Assembly: GCF_900129395.1 (NCBI RefSeq)
Contig: NZ_FQVP01000005.1
Coordinates: forward strand, 1-64,000
DNA: 64,000 nt
Source: Pseudosulfitobacter pseudonitzschiae
GTDB taxonomy: Bacteria > Pseudomonadota > Alphaproteobacteria > Rhodobacterales > Rhodobacteraceae
Direction: 5' to 3'
Shown: positions 8,669 to 17,897 of the stretch, piece after piece
How positions within the stretch are numbered: the stretch's first letter is position 1
How the letters are laid out: the number at the start of each line of letters is the position of its first letter
Notes under the pieces: generated by a model
Databases searched by the model: none
The model's input: the letters and a program-made list of their open reading frames with translations, nothing else
Told to the model about the DNA's origin: nothing
Position numbers and translations under genes: made by a program

Positions 8669-8775
8669 CGGGACGGCGCTCACCCCCCCAAATTAACCAT
8701 TCCGTTAACCCATCCTTAACCCGCCCCAAAATCCGTACAATTCCCCCCGGAATACGTACAACACCCGAAAAACGC

Positions 8776-8797
8776 GGGAATTTGCGCGCAAATTCCC
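8776..8797. repeat. 22-base perfect palindrome (GGGAATTTGCG half-site)
   Basis: The half-site GGGAATTTGCG is followed directly by its reverse complement with no spacer. It is separated from the next perfect palindrome by only 3 bases. Two such sites side by side upstream of the P450 gene suggest protein-binding sites or a genome-wide repeat. Confidence 0.75.
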
Positions 8798-8800
8798 ACC

Positions 8801-8820
8801 GCAATCTTGTACAAGATTGC
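8801..8820. repeat. 20-base perfect palindrome GCAATCTTGTACAAGATTGC
   Basis: A perfect 20-base palindrome centred on GTAC, 103 bases before the P450 start codon. The lack of spacer between arms favours a dimeric DNA-binding protein over an RNA hairpin. I have the impression such motifs recur in Rhodobacterales genomes, but this cannot be tested here. Confidence 0.75.
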
Positions 8821-8922
8821 CTGCGATACGTACCAATTCGCCCGATTCCCCGCCGCACGCAGGCCCGAAAATCCGGCATTAATCCCCCGTGCGTTCTGTA
8901 AAATCCGCGCTACACTGCGCCC

Positions 8923-10101
8923 ATGATTGACCTCGCAAACCTCCCCGCCGGCTTCCACGACAACCCGTTTCCGCACTATGACCGGCTGCTGGAATCCGCC
9001 CCCCTCTGCCTGCAGCCCGACGGCTCTGTGTTGCTGTCCCGCCATGCCGATCTCAGCGCGGTCTACAAGGACACCACCACCTTTACCTCCGACAAACGTA
9101 TTGTTTTCAAACCGAAATTCGGCGCGGGCACGCCGCTTTATGAACATCACACCACTTCGCTGGTGTTCAACGATCCGCCCCTGCACACCCGCGTGCGGCG
9201 CATCATGGCCTCGGCCCTGGCCCCGCGCGCCATTCAGCGCATGGAGGCGGGCCTGGTCGACACCGTGGACCGCCTGCTGGATGACATGCCGCAACACGCT
9301 GATCTTATTGAGGATTTCGCCTCCACCATCCCCATCCAGATCATCGGAAACCTGCTGGATATCCCCCATTCCGACCGCGCCCCGCTGCGCGACTGGTCGC
9401 TGGCCATCCTCGGCGCGCTCGAGCCGGTCCTGACCCCTGCGCAACTGGCCGCCGGGCAGCAGGCGGTGACCGAATTCAAGACGTATCTTCAAGGACTTAT
9501 CGCCCATCGCACCGCCCATCCGGGTGATCCCGACACCGATGTTCTGACCCGCCTGATCCAGGGCGACAGCGACGGCACCCTGACCGAGATCGAGCTGATC
9601 CAGAACTGCATCTTCATCCTGAACGCGGGCCACGAAACCACGACCAATCTGATCGGCAACGGCCTGGCCCTCCTGCACGATCACCCTTCGGAAAAGCAGC
9701 GTCTTATCAATAACATGGACCTGATCACCCCCTGCGTCGAAGAGGTCCTGCGCTGCGCCTCCCCGAACCAGTTCGGCAACCGCGAGACCGCCACCGACTG
9801 TGTGATCGCAGGCCACAGGATCGCCGCAGGCACCAACCTGCACCTGTGCATCGGCGCGGCCAACCGTGATCCGCAAGTGTTTGAGAATGCGGATGTTTTC
9901 GACATCACCCGCACGCCGAACCGGCACCTTGCCTTCGCCGGCGGTCCCCACGTCTGCGTCGGCCTGACCCTCGCCCGGATGGAAGGCCGCATCGCCATCG
10001 CCCGCTTCCTGCAACGCTTCCCGGGTTACGCCATCACATCCCGCGAACAGGGCGGCCGCATCCGCTTTCGCGGCTACAGATCACTTGGTGCAACCCTGTG
10101 A
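8923..10101 (+). CDS. Cytochrome P450
   Basis: A 392-residue soluble bacterial P450. The oxygen-binding I-helix motif AGHETT starts at A235, ExxR is E274-R277, and the heme loop is FAGGPHVCVG with the thiolate ligand C345. The loop has Ala where most family members have Gly after Phe. The substrate cannot be told from sequence; the closest recognised plan is the CYP class with ferredoxin partners. No reductase or ferredoxin is adjacent, although a 2Fe-2S ferredoxin lies at the far end of the window. No clear ribosome-binding site precedes the ATG. It stands alone after a palindrome-rich spacer. Confidence 0.93.
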   Translation: MIDLANLPAGFHDNPFPHYDRLLESAPLCLQPDGSVLLSRHADLSAVYKDTTTFTSDKRIVFKPKFGAGTPLYEHHTTSLVFNDPPLHTRVRRIMASALAPRAIQRMEAGLVDTVDRLLDDMPQHADLIEDFASTIPIQIIGNLLDIPHSDRAPLRDWSLAILGALEPVLTPAQLAAGQQAVTEFKTYLQGLIAHRTAHPGDPDTDVLTRLIQGDSDGTLTEIELIQNCIFILNAGHETTTNLIGNGLALLHDHPSEKQRLINNMDLITPCVEEVLRCASPNQFGNRETATDCVIAGHRIAAGTNLHLCIGAANRDPQVFENADVFDITRTPNRHLAFAGGPHVCVGLTLARMEGRIAIARFLQRFPGYAITSREQGGRIRFRGYRSLGATL

Positions 10102-10186
10102 AACTACAGAAAAAACTGGACAGGTTAAAAGAGTGTGACCAAAATAAGGCACATTGAAATGCACATCACCCGAAACGAGGATCGAC

Positions 10187-10462
10187 ATGCGCCTGAAATC
10201 CATTTTGACCGCCACACTTGGCCTGACCGTCCTGGGCACCATGCCCGCACTGGCCTCTGACAGCCCCAAGATCTACGCCTATCCCAGCAGCGCAAATTAC
10301 TGCCCTGCCGGCCTGCAACCCGTTACAATCAATGGGGTAATCTGCTGTGGCACACCGAACCAGACGATGACCTACAGCCAGGTCATGCAGCACCCCGTCC
10401 AGCGCCGCAAAGCCAGCACCTACGACTGCCCCATCGGCACCAAGGGCTGCACCTACGACTGA
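10187..10462 (+). CDS. Small exported Cys-containing protein of unknown function
   Basis: A 91-residue protein. A signal peptide (MRLKSILTATLGLTVLG, cleavage after ALA near residue 24) is followed by a short mature domain with about five cysteines: YCPAG, ICCGTP, DCPIG and KGCTYD. The cysteines suggest disulfides in the periplasm or metal binding. I do not recognise a named family. The ATG at 10187 is preferred over the TTG at 10154 because it opens directly on the signal peptide and has GAGG upstream. A strong hairpin follows the stop. Confidence 0.72.
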   Translation: MRLKSILTATLGLTVLGTMPALASDSPKIYAYPSSANYCPAGLQPVTINGVICCGTPNQTMTYSQVMQHPVQRRKASTYDCPIGTKGCTYD

Positions 10463-10478
10463 ACCCTCTGCCGCCGGT

Positions 10479-10509
10479 CAACAGGCCCGACATCGCACCG
10501 GGCCTGTTG
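10479..10509. terminator. Hairpin between convergent genes
   Basis: Perfect 11-base stem CAACAGGCCCG / CGGGCCTGTTG with a 9-base loop, located between the convergent exported-protein gene and the cold-shock gene. The T-run is short on both sides, so it is a plausible but not classic bidirectional terminator. Confidence 0.65.
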
Positions 10510-10520
10510 TCTGCAATCGC

Positions 10521-10727
10521 TCACAGCAAGCTCAGGTCCGAAGCCATCTGCCGCCCGTCGCGCCCTTCGGACAGCTCGTAGCTGACCTTCTGGTTGTCCG
10601 CCAAACCTGTCAATCCAGACCTTTCCACTGCTGAAATATGGACAAAAACATCATTGCCACCTTCGTCCGGTGCGATGAAGCCGTAACCTTTTGTGGTGTT
10701 GAACCACTTCACGGTGCCAGTTGGCAT
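10521..10727 (-). CDS. cspA: Cold-shock protein, CspA family
   Basis: A 68-residue single cold-shock domain that binds single-stranded nucleic acid. RNP1 (KGYGFIAP) and RNP2 (DVFVHISAV) are intact, and the N-terminus TGTVKWFN is standard. Members act as RNA chaperones; whether this one is cold-induced cannot be told. It diverges from the ArsC/Spx-like gene, and the 188-base spacer between them likely holds its promoter and leader. Confidence 0.95.
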   Translation of the reverse strand: MPTGTVKWFNTTKGYGFIAPDEGGNDVFVHISAVERSGLTGLADNQKVSYELSEGRDGRQMASDLSLL

Positions 10728-10915
10728 AATCCCGTGCCTCCTTCTGCCTTACATACACTCCCGTGGCCCCACGGGACATTGCCGTGACATCGCAAGGGGT
10801 TCTGGCCCGATGCACCGCCACATCTATCAAGATTGATCAACCTTGGAAAAAATCAAGAAAAAGCCATGCAATCCGGGGTCGGATTCCCTATTTGATGCTC
10901 AACAGGAGGACAATG

Positions 10916-11236
10916 ATGCTGATTTACGGGCTGAAAACATGCGATACCTGCCGCAAGGCGATCAGGGCATTGCCACAGGCAACCTTTGTGGACGTGCGCA
11001 AGGAGGGCGTTCCCGCGGATGTGATGGCACAGGCGCAGGCCACCTTTGGCGACGCGCTGACCAACACCCGCAGCACCACCTGGCGCGGGCTGGATGACGC
11101 CACGCGGGCGCTGCCGCAATTGCAGGTGCTGGCAGAGCACCCCTCGCTGATGAAGCGTCCCCTGATCGTGGACGGCGACCGGATGCACCTGGGCTGGGAC
11201 GCGGCCACGCGGGCGGCGCTCGGCGTCGAAGGTTAG
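10916..11236 (+). CDS. ArsC/Spx-family thioredoxin-fold protein (YffB-like)
   Basis: A 106-residue protein with the ArsC-type fold. The redox motif CDTCR is at C9-C12, and the C-terminal half has the usual STTWRGL and MKRPLIVDG segments. Family members include arsenate reductases, YffB-type proteins and Spx regulators. The lack of an adjacent ars operon argues against dedicated arsenate reduction. Two ATGs are in tandem (10913 and 10916); the second has the better spacing (5 bases) to AGGAGGA. A longer upstream frame to 10763 has no support. Confidence 0.85.
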   Translation: MLIYGLKTCDTCRKAIRALPQATFVDVRKEGVPADVMAQAQATFGDALTNTRSTTWRGLDDATRALPQLQVLAEHPSLMKRPLIVDGDRMHLGWDAATRAALGVEG

Positions 11237-11276
11237 TCCGCCCTGCGCGCTGGACTGAGGGGCAGGGCGGTCGGCG

Positions 11277-11822
11277 CTACAGCTCTGCGCGGCGTGTGGA
11301 TCGCAGGGCTGCGTCCAGGCTCAGCGGTCCTGCGCCCTTGATCACAAGGATCATCAGCAACAGCACCCACAGCGCGCGCTGGTCCACAATCGCCGCGTTC
11401 GAGATATGGTCAAACCACGCGCCCGTGGTCTTTGCGCCCACGTCATGTCCGTAGATGTCCACATAGCTTTGGACCGCGACAAAAACGATCATCCCCAGCG
11501 CGCTGAGCCGTGTCATCAGGCCGATGGCGATGCACAGCGGCAGCAGGAATTCCGCCCAGGTGCCCAGCACCGCAACCAACCGATAGCCCCAGCCCAGGTG
11601 CGCCGCGTCATAGCCTGCGGCCTCGACCGCCTTGGGGAAGATCTGCATATAGGCCGTGTCCGACAGCCACAGCAGGCCGCCCGCGCCTTCGCCCAGCTTG
11701 GTCAGCGCCGACACCCAGAAATACAGCAGCAGCACGCCGACAAAGACCACGCGGGCCAGCGTTGGCAACAGCCATTCGGCACGGTCCAGGGCAGTGGTCA
11801 GGCGGGTGTATGTGCGGATCAT
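11277..11822 (-). CDS. DoxX-family membrane protein of the bufferin operon
   Basis: A 181-residue protein with about four membrane helices (for example VVFVGVLLLYFWVSALTKLG and LWVLLLMILVIKGAG). DoxX proteins are often the last gene in DUF2282-DUF692-DUF2063 operons, as here, where they are thought to supply a membrane redox or transport step. Its ATG overlaps the BufC stop by 4 bases. It is the last of four minus-strand genes. Confidence 0.85.
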   Translation of the reverse strand: MIRTYTRLTTALDRAEWLLPTLARVVFVGVLLLYFWVSALTKLGEGAGGLLWLSDTAYMQIFPKAVEAAGYDAAHLGWGYRLVAVLGTWAEFLLPLCIAIGLMTRLSALGMIVFVAVQSYVDIYGHDVGAKTTGAWFDHISNAAIVDQRALWVLLLMILVIKGAGPLSLDAALRSTRRAEL

Positions 11823-12568
11823 GCAGGGTCTTTCGTGATCAGTCCCGTTACGGCGTTCTGCGCAAACAGCAACGCCATCGGTGTGGCGATGTCACAGGCG
11901 GGATCGACCGCACCGGCCGCATCTTGCGCGGCCTCCAGCGTTTCACCTGCCATCAATGCCGCAATCCAGGCACCTTGGGCCGGAGAGAGGGGATGCGGCA
12001 CGGGATCATAGTCCGCGCGGGTGATCAGCACATGCTGGGCCACGGGCTGCGGCTTTGGCGCGCCGTCCTCGGTGTTGAACCGCCAGATGTCGTAGAGGGG
12101 CCACACGGACGGGATCAGGTGCACGGCAGGCGCAACCGCGAACCGCACCGCCCCAAGCTGTTCTGGCGGAAGATCACCCAGTCGTGCGGCATCCAATGGC
12201 ACGCAGTCGGCAGCGTGATAGGACAGGCGCAGCGCCTGTTCCAGCCCGGCCACGTCGCTCAGATAGCCCAGATGCGCCAGTTGCGGCACCTCAGCCAGAA
12301 AGCTGTCAAAGCCGTCGCCATAGCGTTGCATGATCGGCAAGGTCGGCGGCTGTGCGCGGATGAAAGCACCGGCGACGAGGTCGAAATTCTGCGCTCCGAT
12401 CAGCTTGCGTACCGCCGGAAAGCCTGCGCGCATCACATCCGTGAGCGATTGCATGACGTTGTTTCGGTAAACGTCAAAGCGTTTGCCCGCCACTGCACCC
12501 GTCCCGTCGTGCAGGCCTTCGGGGGCTGGCAGCACAGGGTCCAGAAGGGCGTCGTAAAACCGTTTCAT
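11819..12568 (-). CDS. bufC: BufC/HvfC-like RiPP partner protein (DUF2063)
   Basis: A 249-residue protein with the N-terminal DUF2063 domain ([40 protein letters not shown]), once annotated as putative DNA-binding. Structural work on related systems shows it to be a partner that brings the precursor peptide to the MNIO enzyme. The ATG overlaps the bufB stop by 4 bases and its stop overlaps the doxX start by 4 bases, so the operon is tightly coupled. Confidence 0.88.
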   Translation of the reverse strand: MKRFYDALLDPVLPAPEGLHDGTGAVAGKRFDVYRNNVMQSLTDVMRAGFPAVRKLIGAQNFDLVAGAFIRAQPPTLPIMQRYGDGFDSFLAEVPQLAHLGYLSDVAGLEQALRLSYHAADCVPLDAARLGDLPPEQLGAVRFAVAPAVHLIPSVWPLYDIWRFNTEDGAPKPQPVAQHVLITRADYDPVPHPLSPAQGAWIAALMAGETLEAAQDAAGAVDPACDIATPMALLFAQNAVTGLITKDPA

Positions 12569-13416
12569 GCAGGCGCCAGTGCGGCGGCGGCCCGGACCGC
12601 TTCGGCGCGCAAGGTGGGCCAGTCGGGCACATCATTGTCCCATTCCACCAGCACCGGCCTTGGCCCCGTGCGCGCCAGAACACGGTCCAACAGGGTCCAG
12701 ACCGCGCCGACAACCGGCGCACCGTGGCTGTCGATCAACAATGGCGCACCGCGATCGTCGATGTCCTCGGCATGGCCGCCCACGTGCAATTCGCCCACGG
12801 CCTCAAGCGGGTAGGCGTCGATATAGGCCTCGGCGCTGGTGCCCAGATTGGTGGCGGAGATGAACACGTTGTTCACGTCCAGCAACAGCCCGCAGCCGGT
12901 GCGGCGCACCAGTTCGGCCAGGAATTCGGTCTCGGACCATGTGCTGTCGTCAAAGGCCAGATAGCTGGACGGGTTTTCCAGCAGCATCTGGCGGCCCAAT
13001 GTGTCTTGCACCTGATCAATATGCGCCGCCACATGGGCCAGCGTCGCGTCCGTGTAGGGCAGGGGCAGCAGGTCGTTCATATACTCGGCCCCGTGGGTGG
13101 ACCACGCCAGATGTTCGGAAAAGCTGTCGGGTTTCAGCCAGTCGCACAAGTGTTTCAGCCGCGCCAGATGGTCGGCGTCCAGATCCTGCGCCCCGCCGAT
13201 GCTAAGCCCCACGCCATGCACCGAGGTGGCAAATTGTTCGGAAAGCGCCCGCAGTTGGGCGATCTGCCGGCCACCGTCGCCCATGTAATTCTCGGCATGG
13301 ACCTCGATCCAGTGCGCGGGTCCGGGATCGTCGGTCAGCCCCTGAAAATGCGCAGGTTTGAAACCGACGCCGGGGGCGTTTGGCAATGTGTTGGGGGTGC
13401 GGCGTGCGTCCAGCAT
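12565..13416 (-). CDS. bufB: BufB/HvfB-like MNIO enzyme (DUF692)
   Basis: A 283-residue multinuclear non-heme iron oxygenase of the DUF692 family, TIM-barrel fold. The iron-ligand motifs are in order: [45 protein letters not shown] and DSHG. Family members modify cysteines of the neighbouring precursor, for example to thiooxazoles or 5-thiooxazoles in bufferins. It sits 64 bases behind the precursor gene and overlaps bufC. Confidence 0.92.
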   Translation of the reverse strand: MLDARRTPNTLPNAPGVGFKPAHFQGLTDDPGPAHWIEVHAENYMGDGGRQIAQLRALSEQFATSVHGVGLSIGGAQDLDADHLARLKHLCDWLKPDSFSEHLAWSTHGAEYMNDLLPLPYTDATLAHVAAHIDQVQDTLGRQMLLENPSSYLAFDDSTWSETEFLAELVRRTGCGLLLDVNNVFISATNLGTSAEAYIDAYPLEAVGELHVGGHAEDIDDRGAPLLIDSHGAPVVGAVWTLLDRVLARTGPRPVLVEWDNDVPDWPTLRAEAVRAAAALAPA

Positions 13417-13480
13417 GGCGGCGGCCTTTCACGCAGGGGGGCGTGCACCGGGCCGGATAGGACCCGGTGCAACAGGTGCC

Positions 13481-13786
13481 TCAGGCAGAGGGCAGATCGC
13501 GGTCCAGTTCTTCCAGCGCGCCGGTGCGGGGCGTGCCGTCGGCCATGGCGGGCAGTTCGATTTCGGTGCAGGTGCCTGCATCGACCAGCGTCCAGGCGTT
13601 GCCCTGGTAATCCACGGTCGAGGTGCCCGCACAGGTGGTGCCTTCGCCCGCCTTGCACGAGTTTTCACCCGCCAGCGACACGCCATAGCATTTCTCTTTG
13701 GTCGCGGCGCTGACGCTTGTGGCTTGCGCGGTCATCGCCGCGGCGACAGCGCCCAGCAGGGCGGCGGTTTTCATCGGTTTGGACAT
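13481..13786 (-). CDS. bufA: BufA/HvfA-like DUF2282 precursor (bufferin, copper-binding RiPP)
   Basis: A 101-residue exported protein. The signal peptide (residues 1-27) is followed by a core with four cysteines: C33 (KCYGV), C44 (NSCKAG), C52 (TTCAG) and C73 (GTCTE), the DUF2282 pattern. In characterised bufferins these cysteines are modified by the MNIO enzyme and bind copper in the periplasm. The ATG at 13786 was chosen: GGGAG lies 7 bases before it, while a TTG at 13792 falls too close. It is the first gene of the operon. The 250-base spacer upstream may hold a metal-responsive promoter; no operator was recognised. Confidence 0.88.
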   Translation of the reverse strand: MSKPMKTAALLGAVAAAMTAQATSVSAATKEKCYGVSLAGENSCKAGEGTTCAGTSTVDYQGNAWTLVDAGTCTEIELPAMADGTPRTGALEELDRDLPSA

Positions 13787-13996
13787 CTTCAATCTCCCTT
13801 AAACATATCACCTTGGTGCGGGCACTCACGGCCCTTGCATCCAGAGTAGTGGTGCGTTCGTGTACTCTACCACTCACGAGCCTGTTATTCACATGTGTGT
13901 TAGCAGGTGGCGGCACAAGAGGGCCAAATCTTACAGGATTTCGGCAATCCGGCCACAGCATCGCGGGCTTTGATCGTGTTTTGTAACAATTTCCGC
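13787..13996. other. Spacer upstream of the bufferin operon
   Basis: About 210 bases with no gene. It should contain the bufA promoter, reading to the left. The stretch 13850-13900 is AT-richer than the surroundings and is the likeliest promoter zone. I could not assign a copper-response box. Confidence 0.4.
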
Positions 13997-14030
13997 GGCG
14001 CGGCACCGGGGCTGATGCCGGTGCCGCGCC
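13997..14030 (-). terminator. Strong hairpin after thrS
   Basis: A perfect 13-base stem, GGCGCGGCACCGG and its complement, with an 8-base loop, starts 8 bases after the thrS stop on the minus strand. No T-run follows, so it may need Rho or act as a 3'-end stabiliser. Confidence 0.6.
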
Positions 14031-14037
14031 AAATGTG

Positions 14038-16020
14038 TCAGGCTTTCTGATCGGGCGGGGTGGCTTCATCCGCCAGCGTCACCAGAACGTCGTCCAGCGA
14101 TTGCACGCTGGTCTGTTTTTCGCCCAAACGCCGTACGGACAGGGTGCGCTCCTCGACCTCGCGGGCACCCACGGCCAGGATGACAGGCACCTTGCCGACC
14201 GAATGTTCGCGGACCTTGTAGTTGATTTTTTCGTTGCGCAAATCCGCCTCGGCGCGCACGCCCTTGGCCCGAAGTGCGGCGACAACTTCCTGCACATAGT
14301 CATCCGCATCCGAAATGATCGACGCCACCACAACCTGACGCGGGGCCAGCCAGAACGGCAGCTTGCCTGCGTGTTCCTCGATCAGGATGCCGATAAAGCG
14401 TTCAAAACTGCCCAAGGTCGCGCGGTGCAACATGAACGGGCGCACCTTGGCACCGTCCTGCGCGATATAGGTCGCATCCAGCCGTTCGGGCAGGTTGGGG
14501 TCGACCTGGAACGTGCCACACTGCCAGACGCGACCGATGGCGTCGGTCAGGTAAAAGTCCAGCTTGGGGCCGTAGAACGCGCCATCGCCGGGTTCCAGCG
14601 TGTAGGTGCGGCCGGTCTTGCGGATCGCCTGCTCCAGCGCGTTTTCGACGTAATCCCACGACTCTTCGGTGCCGACACGTTTTTCGGGGCGGGTGGCGAA
14701 TTTGATCTCGAAGGTGGGAAAGCCCAGCTCGGCATAGATGTCGGCCAGGAATTCGATAAAGCGGGCGCATTCCGCTTCGATCTGGTCCTCGGTGCAGAAG
14801 ATATGCGCGTCGTCCTGGGTAAAGCCGCGCACACGCATGATGCCGTGCAGGGCACCCGACGGCTCGAACCGCGCGCAAGACCCGAATTCGGCCAGCCGCA
14901 GCGGCAGATCGCGATAGGATTTCAGGCCCTGGTTGAACACCTGCACGTGGCAGGGGCAGTTCATGGGTTTCAGCGCGTTGATGCGGGTTTGCGCCTTGTT
15001 CTTGACCTCGGCGTCGTCGTTTTCGCCGTCACGGCTTTCGTCGACTTCAACGATGAACATGTGGTGCTGGTACTTGTCCCAGTGCCCCGAAGCTTCCCAC
15101 AGCTTGCGGTCCACGACCTGCGGTGTGTTGATCTCGCGGTAGCCGCCCGCGCGTTGCTTGCGGCGCATGTAGTCTTGCAATTCGGTGTAGATGGTCCAGC
15201 CGTTGGGGTGCCAGAACACCTGACCGGGGGCCTCTTCCTGCATGTGGAACAGGTCCATCTCGCGGCCCAGCTTGCGGTGGTCGCGTTTGGCGGCCTCTTC
15301 CAGCATGTTCAGGTGCGCGCGCAGCTTTTCCTTGCCGGTGAAGGCCACGCCGTAGATGCGTTGCAGCATCTGGCGGCTGCTGTCGCCGCGCCAGTAGGCA
15401 CCGGCAATCGACATCAGCTTGAACGCGTCGCCGGGCACCTGGCCGGTGTGTTGCAGGTGCGGGCCACGGCACAGATCCTGCCAGTCGCCATGCCAGTACA
15501 TGCGCAGCGGCTCGTCGCCGGGAATGCTTTCGATCAGCTCGACCTTGTAGGGCTCGCCCCGGTCTTCGTAGTATTTGATCGCAACATCGCGCTCCCAGAC
15601 CTCGGTGCGGACGGGGTCGCGTTTGTTGATGATCTCTTTCATCTTCTTTTCGATCTCGCCCAGGTCTTCGGGGGTGAACGGCTCGGCGCGGTCAAAGTCG
15701 TAATACCAGCCGTCCTTGATGACGGGGCCGATGGTCACCTTGGTGTCGGGCCAGATTTCCTGCACGGCGCGGGCCATGATGTGCGCCAGATCGTGACGGA
15801 CCAGTTCGTTGGCCTGCTCTTCGTCCTGCATGGTGTGAATGGCGATCTGCGCGTCGGCGTTGATCGGCCACTGCAAATCCCAGTGCTGGCCGTCTACGGT
15901 CGCGCTGATGGCCTTTTTGGCCAGGGATTTCGAGATGCTTTCGGCGACTTCGGCGGCGGTGATGCCGGCATCATAGTCGCGTGCATTGCCATCGGGAAAG
16001 GTAAGGGAGACTTGGGCCAT
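14038..16020 (-). CDS. thrS: Threonyl-tRNA synthetase
   Basis: A 660-residue class II synthetase charging tRNA-Thr. The order is TGS domain (1-60), editing domain with [13 protein letters not shown], class II motif 2 ([19 protein letters not shown]), and the zinc site (MNCPCHV with Cys and downstream His). Motif 3 and a C-terminal anticodon-binding domain follow. The ATG at 16020 has GAGGAG at 8 bases, and the residues match the usual [11 protein letters not shown] start. The longer frame to 16050 is not needed. Confidence 0.97.
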   Translation of the reverse strand: MAQVSLTFPDGNARDYDAGITAAEVAESISKSLAKKAISATVDGQHWDLQWPINADAQIAIHTMQDEEQANELVRHDLAHIMARAVQEIWPDTKVTIGPVIKDGWYYDFDRAEPFTPEDLGEIEKKMKEIINKRDPVRTEVWERDVAIKYYEDRGEPYKVELIESIPGDEPLRMYWHGDWQDLCRGPHLQHTGQVPGDAFKLMSIAGAYWRGDSSRQMLQRIYGVAFTGKEKLRAHLNMLEEAAKRDHRKLGREMDLFHMQEEAPGQVFWHPNGWTIYTELQDYMRRKQRAGGYREINTPQVVDRKLWEASGHWDKYQHHMFIVEVDESRDGENDDAEVKNKAQTRINALKPMNCPCHVQVFNQGLKSYRDLPLRLAEFGSCARFEPSGALHGIMRVRGFTQDDAHIFCTEDQIEAECARFIEFLADIYAELGFPTFEIKFATRPEKRVGTEESWDYVENALEQAIRKTGRTYTLEPGDGAFYGPKLDFYLTDAIGRVWQCGTFQVDPNLPERLDATYIAQDGAKVRPFMLHRATLGSFERFIGILIEEHAGKLPFWLAPRQVVVASIISDADDYVQEVVAALRAKGVRAEADLRNEKINYKVREHSVGKVPVILAVGAREVEERTLSVRRLGEKQTSVQSLDDVLVTLADEATPPDQKA

Positions 16021-16109
16021 CTTGGCACTCCTCGTCAGTTTGGCGCCCACGGAACGCCCGGTTGCGGGTTATATGTGTGCCAGCCTTTTGGCGGGGCTGC
16101 GCGGCTGCG

Positions 16110-17279
16110 TCAAGGGGCAGGGGCGGTTGATTGTGACATCCGGGCCGACAGCAGCAGGTGCGCAAGCGCCGCGACCATTCCGATTGTCGCGGCAAGGCCC
16201 AGGGCCGACAGGCCTGCGCGCAACAGCACCCAGCCGCCGATGGCCGACCCGACAGCCGCGCCCACGTAGATGGCGGCAGCGTTCAGCGCCAGCACCACCG
16301 TGGCCTGCGACCCGGCCAGCCCGATCAGCCGCGTTTGCTGTGCGGCCATGAAGGCCCAGCCGGTCATCGCCCACACGGTCGTCAGGCCCATCAGCATGAT
16401 GTCCGACAGCGGCAGCAGCGAATAGACCGGCAACAGCACAATCTGGCACAGGCACAGCGCCACCAGCGTGCGCTTCCAGCCCAGCCGGTCGGTCAGGATG
16501 CCGCTGGCCAGATTGCCGATCACGGCGCCGACGCCGGACACCGCCAGCACCAGTGTCACGCCATCGCGGCCATAGCCCATCGTCTCGCTCAGCAGCGGGG
16601 CCATATAGGTGTAAAGGATATAGGTCGCGCCAAGGAATGTGCTGGTGAACAGAACCGCAAAGATCATCCGCAGGTCGCGCAGCACTTCACCCAGATCGCC
16701 CAGCGTGATCGGCTGGAATTTCAGGCCCGCTGGCACGTGCCGCCAGATCATCACGATACAGGGCAGGGCAAGGGCGACAACGCACCAGAACCCCCAGCGC
16801 CAGCCAAAGGTATAGGCGATGTAGCTGCCCGCAGGCACACCCAGCACCTGTGCCACGCTGAACCCGAAAAAGACCATCGCCAGCACCCGTGCGCGCTGCG
16901 CGGGGGGAAACAGGGCGGCGGCGGTGGCAGCGGCCACGGGTGTAAACAGCCCCGCACCGGCCGCGGCCAGCACTCGGGCGGCATTCAGCACCGGCATCGA
17001 CGGGGACAGCGCTGACAGCAGCGCGGCCAAGGCGAACATCACCAGACCCAGCGCCATCACCCGCCGCCGCCCGATGCGGCCGGTTACGGCGACCAGCACC
17101 GGCGACAGCACCGAATAGGCCAGCGCATAGACGGTCAGCAATTGTCCGGCGTGGGCAGGCGTGACGTTCAGATCGGTGCCCAGCGGTTCCAGCATCCCGA
17201 TGATGATAAAGGCCCCCACGCCGATCAGAAAGTTCGACAGAGTCAGGACAGGGATCAACATTTTCGGGGGCGCTTGCAT
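16110..17279 (-). CDS. MFS drug/sugar exporter (DHA1/AraJ type)
   Basis: A 389-residue inner-membrane protein with about twelve helices. The A-motif between helices 2 and 3 is GRIGRRRVMALG, and PAGSYIAYTFGWRWGFW is typical of the AraJ/YdhP group of proton-driven efflux carriers. The substrate is unknown. The ATG at 17279 fits the start of helix 1; upstream codons to 17405 look unrelated. There is no good ribosome-binding site. It stands between thrS and an ArsR/SRPBCC pair on the same strand. Confidence 0.88.
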   Translation of the reverse strand: MQAPPKMLIPVLTLSNFLIGVGAFIIIGMLEPLGTDLNVTPAHAGQLLTVYALAYSVLSPVLVAVTGRIGRRRVMALGLVMFALAALLSALSPSMPVLNAARVLAAAGAGLFTPVAAATAAALFPPAQRARVLAMVFFGFSVAQVLGVPAGSYIAYTFGWRWGFWCVVALALPCIVMIWRHVPAGLKFQPITLGDLGEVLRDLRMIFAVLFTSTFLGATYILYTYMAPLLSETMGYGRDGVTLVLAVSGVGAVIGNLASGILTDRLGWKRTLVALCLCQIVLLPVYSLLPLSDIMLMGLTTVWAMTGWAFMAAQQTRLIGLAGSQATVVLALNAAAIYVGAAVGSAIGGWVLLRAGLSALGLAATIGMVAALAHLLLSARMSQSTAPAP

Positions 17280-17465
17280 GATTTTGCTTTTGGTCCGTGG
17301 GCACACAAAGAGCAAGGCCTGCTCGCGGCGCGGGCCTTTGACGTAGCGTTGTATCGCGTCGGGGTCAGACGGGCAGGACCACTTGGCTTGTCGGCACTGG
17401 GCCACCCGCAGCTGACATCCCCAGAAGACGCAGTTCGGTGGGGACCGTATCCATATCCGCGCCCC

Positions 17466-17897
17466 CTACATCGACGATTTCATCGCGGTGCCGGTTTCCA
17501 GCCACGACTTCAAGGACGACGCCATGCGCGCCCAGCCTTCGGCGACGCCATCCTGACCTTTGGGGAGGTCATAGTGTTCGATGGTCAGCTTGCACATGTC
17601 CCCCTGGGGTTCGATCAGAAAGGCCATGCGCGAGGCGGGGGCGTCGGGGGCGAAGAAATGCGGCTCGAAGGTTGCCTCGATGCGGGTCTTGGGCACGACC
17701 CTTGTCGGCCGTTGGGTCAGCAGCGGGTTGCCGTCGGGCAAGAGCCACGTCAGCGTGCCGCCTTCGATGGCCTCACCTTGGACGCTGTTACACATGAAGT
17801 GATAGGCCGCCATGCTGTCGGGATCGCTGAGCGCATCCCACAGCGCGTCCTGGGTGCAGCGGATAAAGATTTGCATTGCGAAATCAGGTTTGGTCAT
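17466..17897 (-). CDS. SRPBCC (AHSA1-like) ligand-binding protein
   Basis: A 143-residue START/AHSA1-like protein. The N-terminus QIFIRCTQDALWDALSDPD is the typical opening strand and helix, and a long C-terminal helix closes the cavity. Such proteins paired with ArsR regulators are common, but their ligand is generally unknown. The ATG at 17897 has GGAAGGA 6 bases upstream and overlaps the arsR-like stop by 14 bases, so the two are coupled. Confidence 0.87.
   Translation of the reverse strand: MTKPDFAMQIFIRCTQDALWDALSDPDSMAAYHFMCNSVQGEAIEGGTLTWLLPDGNPLLTQRPTRVVPKTRIEATFEPHFFAPDAPASRMAFLIEPQGDMCKLTIEHYDLPKGQDGVAEGWARMASSLKSWLETGTAMKSSM

Larger units (their letters stand above)
8397..8922 (+). 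other. 526-base intergenic region with palindromes and a short direct repeat
   Basis: No gene supported. The first part (to about 8580) trails the AT-rich ATPase gene. From 8611 on there is an 11-base direct repeat, GGACGGCGCTC, at 8611-8621 and 8671-8681 (exactly 60 bases apart). Three perfect palindromes are listed separately. The P450 promoter presumably lies near the right end. A frame of 83 codons at 8445-8696 has no recognisable features and ends inside the repeats. Confidence 0.6.

Noticed and set aside
8445-8696. 83-codon frame after the AT-rich ATPase gene
   Set aside because: No ribosome-binding site, no recognisable domain, and its end runs through inverted and direct repeats.
8716-10014. 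Minus-strand frame of 432 codons opposite the P450 gene
   Set aside because: It is antisense to a P450 with all motifs intact and passes through the palindromes.
14035-16269. Long open frame on the plus strand opposite thrS
   Set aside because: It lies antisense to the clearly conserved threonyl-tRNA synthetase; long antisense frames arise from the high GC and third-position bias.
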